Source: JAUWPO01 sp965603285 (lineage in GTDB: Bacteria; Chloroflexota; Anaerolineae; Anaerolineales; UBA4823). From it: a stretch of 11,036 nucleotides of DNA. A program made the translations under genes and the position numbers. Below, piece by piece: positions 6,673 through 11,036 of this stretch. Numbering within the stretch: position 1 is the first letter of the stretch; the number at the start of each line of letters is the position of its first letter. Location of the stretch: assembly GCA_965603285.1 (NCBI GenBank), contig CBFDCK010000112.1, positions 1 to 11,036 of the forward strand. Direction: 5' to 3'. The notes beneath the pieces were generated by a model. That model was not told the origin of the DNA, did no database searches, and saw only the letters and a list, made by a program, of their open reading frames with translations.

Positions 6673-6675
6673 TTC

Positions 6676-7521
6676 TTACTTTACCGCCCCCGCTGTTAAG
6701 CCTTCCACAAAATTGCGCCCTACCAGGCTGAAAAGGATCAGCACGGGTAGTGTCGTAACAACCGAGCCAGCTAGAAGTAAGCCCCAATCTACCTGGTACT
6801 GCCCAATAATGCCTGCCAACCCTACAGGCAAGGTCCGTCTGGCGTCGCTGATAATCAACACTGAAGCGAACATGTATTCAGTCCAAGACAAAATAAATGC
6901 ATAAATCGCCATGCTGGAAATACCAGGAGCAGTGAGCGGGAGCATGATGTGCCACATTGTTTGGATACGGCTGGCGCCATCCAAGGCTGCGGCGTCTTCC
7001 AGGTCAACAGGTACGTTTTGAAAGAAGGCTCTTAACATCCAAACCGCAAAAGGGGCGGCAAAAGTCACATTGACGATCACCAACCCCCAAAGGGTATCGA
7101 TCAGCTTGGGCTGCATTGTACTTAACATCATATAAAGCGGGATTAATAATAGGATGGTCGGGAAGGCGTAAGTCAATAAGATCAACCTGGAAATTAGCGA
7201 GCGTCCCGGAAATTCCAAGCGATAAATCGCATAAGCTGCCATGGATGAAATCAGCACAGTAAAGACCATGGTAAGAAATGCGACGATAAAACTATTGAGT
7301 AAATATGTAGGGAAATCAGACGAGGCTAACAGCTTGTGATAATGCTGCAGGGTGAAGGATTGCGGTAAAAAGGTGATATTGCGTGAGATGATCTCTTGTG
7401 GGCTCTTGATGGATGAAGAAAAGATCCAATAAAACGGCGCGATTACAATAAATAATAAAATAAAAACTGACAAGAAAATGCCAATTGAGCGGCGGGAACG
7501 TCCTAGTCTCATAGATGTCAT
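6676..7521 (-). CDS. Sugar ABC transporter permease, MalG/UgpE-like
   Basis: A 281-residue inner-membrane permease of the binding-protein-dependent transport family (CUT1 type, COG0395), with about six hydrophobic segments. The cytoplasmic EAA loop that docks on the ATPase is clear at 175-200 (EDAAALDGASRIQTMWHIML and on to PLTAPG). The C-terminus FVEGLTAGAVK is the usual MalG-family ending. The start is 36 bp after the MalF-like gene. The ATG at 7521 has no clear Shine-Dalgarno; a second in-frame ATG three codons in (7512) is possible. It is the last gene of the sugar importer. A REP-like hairpin and then the GntR promoter follow. The sugar cannot be assigned from the permease. Confidence 0.92.
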   Translation of the reverse strand: MTSMRLGRSRRSIGIFLSVFILLFIVIAPFYWIFSSSIKSPQEIISRNITFLPQSFTLQHYHKLLASSDFPTYLLNSFIVAFLTMVFTVLISSMAAYAIYRLEFPGRSLISRLILLTYAFPTILLLIPLYMMLSTMQPKLIDTLWGLVIVNVTFAAPFAVWMLRAFFQNVPVDLEDAAALDGASRIQTMWHIMLPLTAPGISSMAIYAFILSWTEYMFASVLIISDARRTLPVGLAGIIGQYQVDWGLLLAGSVVTTLPVLILFSLVGRNFVEGLTAGAVK

Positions 7522-7557
7522 TTAGAGTTATTCGCCCACTGTTAAATAGCCGATTGT

Positions 7558-8469
7558 TTATTCGCCTTCTGGGGGAGCCATGAACCGGTAAAAAAGAATG
7601 ACGAAAGCCAGCAAAATTAATCCCATCAGTACTGAGGCAGCAGCGGCTTGGCTGAGGTGATAACCTTTAAAAGCCATCTCATAGATATACACCGGCAGAG
7701 TGGTGGTTGCCTTTGATGGACCTCCCCCGGTAGAAAGCCAGATAATATCAAATACATTAACCGACCAAAGAGTTCCTACCAACCCGAGCACGAAAAGTAT
7801 TGGAGCCAATGTGGGAACAGTTATGCTGATGAAGCGCTGCCATGCGTTTGCGCCATCTACAGAAGCGGCTTCATACAACTCCTTGGGTATCCCTTTCATC
7901 CCGGCTAACAGGATTACCGTCATCAGGGGAAACCAGCGCCAGGAATTAATAAAGACCACTGAGGAAAATGCTGTTTTCGCTGTGGAGAAAAAGCCAATTG
8001 GTCCATCGGTTATGCCCAGGGTTACCAGCAGGTAGTTTACAATTCCGCCTGATGTGCCCAGCATCCAGCGCCAGATAATCACGACCACCACGGTGGGCAC
8101 GATCCACGAGAGAATGATCCAGATGCGAGCGGCAGACTGCCACCGGAAGGCTTGCATCAAGATCAGAGCTGAGATAAATGCAGCAATTGTCTGGAGAACG
8201 GCGTTTCCTAAAACCCAGATCAGGCTGCGCATTAATGCGGACCAAAAAAAAGATCCCGTTAAAATGTTATGGTAATTTTGGAATCCGATGAACTTCCCCT
8301 GTGTACCGATAATCCCTATGTCATAGAAACTGAGTTGAATTGAGGATATTAAAGGATACAGGAAAGTGCCTGCGATCCACAATACCAACGGTGCCACAAG
8401 GAGTAAACCCAACAGGCTCTCGCTACGCGCCTTGCTCTTTGTTTTCCGTCTTGGAAGAAGTGTGTTCAT
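7558..8469 (-). CDS. Sugar ABC transporter permease, MalF/UgpA-like
   Basis: A 303-residue inner-membrane permease of the same CUT1 family (COG1175) and partner of the MalG-like protein. The N-terminus is basic (PRRKTKSKAR), followed by a membrane segment from about residue 19 to 40. The EAA loop lies at 197-223 (ELYEAASVDGANAWQRFISI, then TVPTLAP). STGGGP at 246-251 is another frequent family motif. It lacks the long periplasmic insertion of enteric MalF, so it is of the simpler UgpA/AraP size. The ATG at 8469 has only a weak Shine-Dalgarno (CGGA next to the start). A 16-bp perfect hairpin separates it from the binding-protein gene, which suggests lower expression than the lipoprotein. Confidence 0.92.
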   Translation of the reverse strand: MNTLLPRRKTKSKARSESLLGLLLVAPLVLWIAGTFLYPLISSIQLSFYDIGIIGTQGKFIGFQNYHNILTGSFFWSALMRSLIWVLGNAVLQTIAAFISALILMQAFRWQSAARIWIILSWIVPTVVVVIIWRWMLGTSGGIVNYLLVTLGITDGPIGFFSTAKTAFSSVVFINSWRWFPLMTVILLAGMKGIPKELYEAASVDGANAWQRFISITVPTLAPILFVLGLVGTLWSVNVFDIIWLSTGGGPSKATTTLPVYIYEMAFKGYHLSQAAAASVLMGLILLAFVILFYRFMAPPEGE

Positions 8470-8503
8470 TCCGGTGATCGTGAATTACATACAGCAGGTT
8501 AAG

Positions 8504-8543
8504 AATACTGGTTGGTGGATGCCGCTTTCCACCAACCAGTATT
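8504..8543 (-). promoter_or_regulatory. Perfect 16-bp hairpin between binding protein and permease genes
   Basis: Left arm AATACTGGTTGGTGGA (8504-8519) is an exact inverse of right arm TCCACCAACCAGTATT (8528-8543), with an 8-nt loop. It begins about 12 nt after the lipoprotein stop codon and ends about 34 nt before the permease ATG. On the transcribed strand it is followed by CTTAACC, not a T-run, so it is not a canonical terminator. As with the hairpin between malE and malF in enteric bacteria, it may protect the upstream mRNA from 3' exonucleases and lower permease output. The structure is seen; the role is inferred. Confidence 0.85.
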
Positions 8544-8555
8544 TAGTTTATCGGG

Positions 8556-9905
8556 TTACTGACCTATGGTCTCTTCCATAAGTTTCTGACCGGCTGCCAC
8601 AGCCTCCTCGGCTGACATGCCATCGATCAGGACCATTTGTAATGTTTGCGCAAGCAGGTTTTGAGCCGAGATCTGGGCAATGCTCGGGAAGGTGTTCCCG
8701 CCAGTGAAACCGAAGAGCATACCGTTCTTTGAGTTCTCCAACATCGTCTCGATCTGCGACTTGTATTTCACAACCGTGGGATCGTTCCAATAGCTATCCG
8801 CTTTACCCCCGTCCTCGGTTACTGGCAGGTAGAGCCCCGGTTCCATGTTTAAGAAGCGCCCATAATTCTCAGGCTCAAGCAGGAATCGCATGAATTTGTA
8901 AGAGGCTTCTTGTTTTGCAGCATCATCGGTCAACACCATGACTGCGTTGGGATAAGCGATGGTTCCAGATTCTGCGACATCGGCAGAATGGGGGATAGCG
9001 ATCACAGCCAGATCTTCTGGGTCGCCCTCTGCCTGGGTGTCATATGTGGTGATAACGGTGAACTGCAGAATCGAAGCGCAGGTTTTGCTAGCGAAGCAGG
9101 CTTCTGCCTCTCCCCACGTCCAGTTAGGGCTGTCCGGAGGTGAGTATTGGTAGAGTTGGTTGTAAAAATCGTAGGCTGCAACCGTCTGCGGATTGTCGAA
9201 GCGCAGCGTGCCATCTGAATTGTATATCTCCTCGCCACCGGCGTTTATCATAAAATCGTAGGTGGTTTGATCTGTGTAGAGCTGTTTGTTGGCAGGAAGT
9301 CCAATACCGTATTGATCTCCAGTCGAAAGCTGCTCTACTGCCACTTTCCATTCATCCCAGGTGGTTGGAGGTTCGACGCCGGCGTCTTGGAATACGCTCT
9401 TTCGATACCAGAGTGAATGCACCATATTCCACATGGGGACAGCCCAAACGTGGTCATCGTAATTGTATGGAGCTACGGCGGCAGGCACAAACTTGTGGGC
9501 AGAATCCATTTCATTTACAAAATCTTCAACCGGTTGAACTGCGCCAGCTTCCCGGATGATGGGGGTGAAGTCCGGGATGGCGAACAACAATTCAGGGGCA
9601 TTGCCGGCTGAAACGGCGGCTGGGGCTTTGGTATATATTTCACCCCAGTTTTGCGGCTCCTGACTTACAACGATATCCGGATTGGCTTCATTGAATTCAT
9701 CGATCAACTGCTGGAATCGTTCAACCCTATGAGGGGGTTGCTCCATGTGCCAGACCGATACCGAAATCGGTTCTGCGGGTGCGGTCTCTTCAACCTCTTC
9801 GACTTCAGCGGGTTGAGCGGGAGCTTCAGTTGGCTGGGCACAGGACACCAGCAAGATGCTGCTGATTAACAGCAGGGCAAGGATCCAAAAGGTTGTCTTG
9901 TACAT
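8556..9905 (-). CDS. Sugar ABC transporter substrate-binding lipoprotein (family 1)
   Basis: A 449-residue extracellular solute-binding protein of family 1 (MalE/UgpB type, COG1653). The signal peptide ends in lipobox LVSC with Cys22 as the lipidation site. Residues 23-47 form a Pro/Ala/Glu tether like that of the BMP lipoprotein. Family traits are the first mature strand ISVSVWHMEQ followed by RVERFQQLIDEFNEANPDI (the usual amphipathic helix and FN..P.I), PAAVSAGNAPELLFA, and VPMWNMVHSLWYRKSVFQDAG with PPTTWDEWKVA, which is a near-universal stretch in this family. Start ATG 9905 has AGGAGG at 5-nt spacing. The likely ligand is an oligosaccharide, polyol or amino sugar; nothing here decides between them. 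It begins the importer set that continues with the MalF-like and MalG-like permeases. Confidence 0.93.
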   Translation of the reverse strand: MYKTTFWILALLLISSILLVSCAQPTEAPAQPAEVEEVEETAPAEPISVSVWHMEQPPHRVERFQQLIDEFNEANPDIVVSQEPQNWGEIYTKAPAAVSAGNAPELLFAIPDFTPIIREAGAVQPVEDFVNEMDSAHKFVPAAVAPYNYDDHVWAVPMWNMVHSLWYRKSVFQDAGVEPPTTWDEWKVAVEQLSTGDQYGIGLPANKQLYTDQTTYDFMINAGGEEIYNSDGTLRFDNPQTVAAYDFYNQLYQYSPPDSPNWTWGEAEACFASKTCASILQFTVITTYDTQAEGDPEDLAVIAIPHSADVAESGTIAYPNAVMVLTDDAAKQEASYKFMRFLLEPENYGRFLNMEPGLYLPVTEDGGKADSYWNDPTVVKYKSQIETMLENSKNGMLFGFTGGNTFPSIAQISAQNLLAQTLQMVLIDGMSAEEAVAAGQKLMEETIGQ

Positions 9906-9910
9906 TTCAT

Positions 9911-9916
9911 CCTCCT
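9911..9916 (-). promoter_or_regulatory. Strong Shine-Dalgarno of the sugar-binding lipoprotein
   Basis: The minus strand has AGGAGG five nt ahead of the ATG at 9905. This contrasts with the weak sites ahead of both permease genes and fits high production of the binding protein relative to the channel. Confidence 0.75.
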
Positions 9917-10005
9917 ACTAAACTATTAATTTTGAGCCTTCATTGAAAAAGTCGCACAGAGTTAGGATTTTATTATCTGTTTTTTGAATTAACCTCCTTT
10001 CTAAT

Positions 10006-10785
10006 TTAGGATGTAATCTGTTCAGCGTTTGGGCTCAACCAGGTTATCGCCTGGTGCCAAAACTGCTGGTAATAATCCCACCGGACGAAGTCGCTTCCCC
10101 AATGAGGAGCTGCATCCGATGTAATCACCATAACTCTGCCTTCACCTACCTGCCAGCAAGCCAGGAAAGGATCGTCATCATCACCGATCACAGCCAGGAG
10201 TTCTGCGCCCGGACGGGAATTGGTCTGGTTGTAGCCCATGAACATAGGCGCGGAATCCAGGGGGATACCCGCCAGGATGGGGTGATCCGTAAGAAGGAAG
10301 CGCGGATATGCGCCTTCAGGTGTTTCAATCCGGTCATCATGCAATGACAAGATCTCAACCGGCAGTATCTTCGCCACCGGTGTGTTATACCAGCGACCCT
10401 TACCGTGGTGACCCTGGAAGGTGAAGTACCCTCCAAGGTATGCCAAACCGCCCCCATTGTGGATATAACGCACAATTTCTTTCATTCGATTGGGACCCAT
10501 CGGCACGGCATTGCGGCGGTCGCCGGGATACAGCAGAACTGTATCATGTCCAATATCGCTGAGAATAAGCACGTCGTAATCCGCATACTGTTCGGCTGTT
10601 TCTGGCAGGTTGTAAAAAGCCTCGTGAGACAGCATGCGCGTGACCTGATGCCCTGACTCTTCAAGGGCACTTTGCAGGGTTTTGCCTGCATCCCAGATCT
10701 GATCCATTAGTGAATAGACTTCTGCGCCTTCCAGTCCCAGCACAGCCATTATGGCTGAATCACCAGCGTAAAGAACTTTACTCAT
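10006..10785 (-). CDS. GATase1-like protein of unknown function (PF07090-type)
   Basis: A 259-residue cytoplasmic protein that resembles the GATase1_like family (putative glutamine amidotransferase fold, formerly a DUF). The flavodoxin-like core shows DVLILSDIG at 71-79 and GGGLAYLGGYFTFQG at 111-125, followed by the family-typical HGKGRWYNTPVAKILPVEIL (127-146) and SDAAPHWG (223-230). At the place where class I amidotransferases carry the nucleophile Cys (GxCxG), this protein has GGY, and its only Cys is residue 210, outside that elbow. Amidotransferase activity is therefore doubtful, and ligand binding or another chemistry is as likely. The ATG overlaps the ROK stop as ATGA and has AGGAG at 5-nt spacing, so it is co-translated with the ROK gene. 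A sugar importer follows after 100 bp. A role in handling the imported sugar is an inference from context. Confidence 0.8.
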   Translation of the reverse strand: MSKVLYAGDSAIMAVLGLEGAEVYSLMDQIWDAGKTLQSALEESGHQVTRMLSHEAFYNLPETAEQYADYDVLILSDIGHDTVLLYPGDRRNAVPMGPNRMKEIVRYIHNGGGLAYLGGYFTFQGHHGKGRWYNTPVAKILPVEILSLHDDRIETPEGAYPRFLLTDHPILAGIPLDSAPMFMGYNQTNSRPGAELLAVIGDDDDPFLACWQVGEGRVMVITSDAAPHWGSDFVRWDYYQQFWHQAITWLSPNAEQITS

Positions 10786-11036
10786 GTTATCTCCTGATAT
10801 TCTTGAGGTGATTCCTTGTGATGCTGCCAGACAAACGCGGCTGCGCCAATGACTCCCGAATCAGAGCCCAGTCCCGCGGGTATTATTTGAGCAGCCGCGG
10901 CATTGTTTGGTAAAGCAAATTTGTATGTGGTCTGGCGCACCGGCTCCAGAAGTAGATCTCCGGCTCCCATAACCCCACCGCCGATGATTATGCGCTCCGG
11001 GTTATTGAGATCGACGTAATAAGCCAGAGCCCGTCC
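10782..11036 (-). CDS. ROK-family sugar kinase or regulator, C-terminal fragment
   Basis: The last 84 residues of a ROK protein (glucokinase, N-acetylmannosamine kinase or XylR-type repressor); the rest lies beyond the right edge. The frame is open to the edge and reads GRALAYYVDLNNPERIIIGG, then GVMGAGDLLLEPV, and near the end AGLGSDSGVIGAAAFVW. NPExIIIGGG, LLLEPV and the closing G-x-x-G-x-x-GAA are the usual C-terminal ROK landmarks, close to the adenosine side of the ATP site. The ATP-binding DxGGT motif, the zinc-binding Cys cluster and any N-terminal helix-turn-helix are not in the window, so kinase and repressor cannot be told apart, though kinase is more likely next to an importer. The tail QHHKESPQEYQEIT is polar. 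Its TGA overlaps the ATG of the GATase1-like gene. Confidence 0.85.
   Translation of the reverse strand, partial: GRALAYYVDLNNPERIIIGGGVMGAGDLLLEPVRQTTYKFALPNNAAAAQIIPAGLGSDSGVIGAAAFVWQHHKESPQEYQEIT

Noticed and set aside
8504..8543. Calling this hairpin, and the one at 4535-4572, intrinsic terminators
   Set aside because: No T-run follows either stem on the transcribed strand, and both stand inside operons whose later genes are needed for transport.
1..11036. CRISPR arrays, tRNA or rRNA genes, insertion sequences, phage or defence genes
   Set aside because: I looked for regularly spaced repeats, tRNA-like arms, transposase-like frames and long terminal repeats and saw none; the gene content is two nutrient importers with their enzymes and regulator.

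Overview
The window looks like a piece of a Chloroflexota (Anaerolineae-like) chromosome, with G+C near one half by eye. This placement is an inference from two traits: both substrate-binding lipoproteins have a Pro/Glu/Ala/Thr-rich linker just after the lipobox Cys, which is common in that phylum, and a GC-rich hairpin repeat of the CCCTCACCCCCAGCCCC...TGGGAGAGGGG type sits between two operons. I could not test this against any database.

All eleven genes I accept lie on the minus strand, so transcription runs from high to low coordinates. Two ABC import systems stand one behind the other with a GntR/HutC regulator between them. The right-hand block (11036 to 6676) holds the C-terminal end of a ROK-family sugar kinase or regulator, a GATase1-like protein of unknown function coupled to it by an ATGA overlap, then a family 1 sugar-binding lipoprotein and MalF-like and MalG-like permeases. 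No ATPase gene accompanies this importer, so it probably borrows a shared MsmX/UgpC-type ATPase. The middle (about 6675 to 5679) holds a REP-like hairpin repeat, a near-consensus promoter (TTGACT, 16-bp spacer, TATAAT) with operator-like repeats over its -10, and the GntR/HutC regulator.

The left-hand block (5678 to 1) is a BMP/PnrA-type importer of the kind that carries nucleosides: binding lipoprotein, double ATPase and two permeases. It is followed by a PfkB-family kinase and the first 13 codons of what looks like an isochorismatase-family hydrolase. From the ATPase on, genes are nearly touching or overlap (9-bp gap, 14-bp overlap, two 4-bp ATGA overlaps), as in one operon. The likely logic is uptake of a nucleoside or ribose-containing compound, phosphorylation by the PfkB kinase, and a hydrolytic step on the base or amide. 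The substrate cannot be read from the sequence.

The main regulatory observations are: a 13-bp motif TATAGRGAAYTAT that overlaps the predicted -10 of both the GntR gene and the BMP operon, suggesting that the regulator controls itself and the nucleoside-type importer; and a strong hairpin in each operon just after the binding-protein gene, which could set high binding-protein to low transporter expression. I found no CRISPR array, tRNA, rRNA, insertion sequence or defence system. The longest stretch without a gene is about 154 bp (6522-6675) and is described below.
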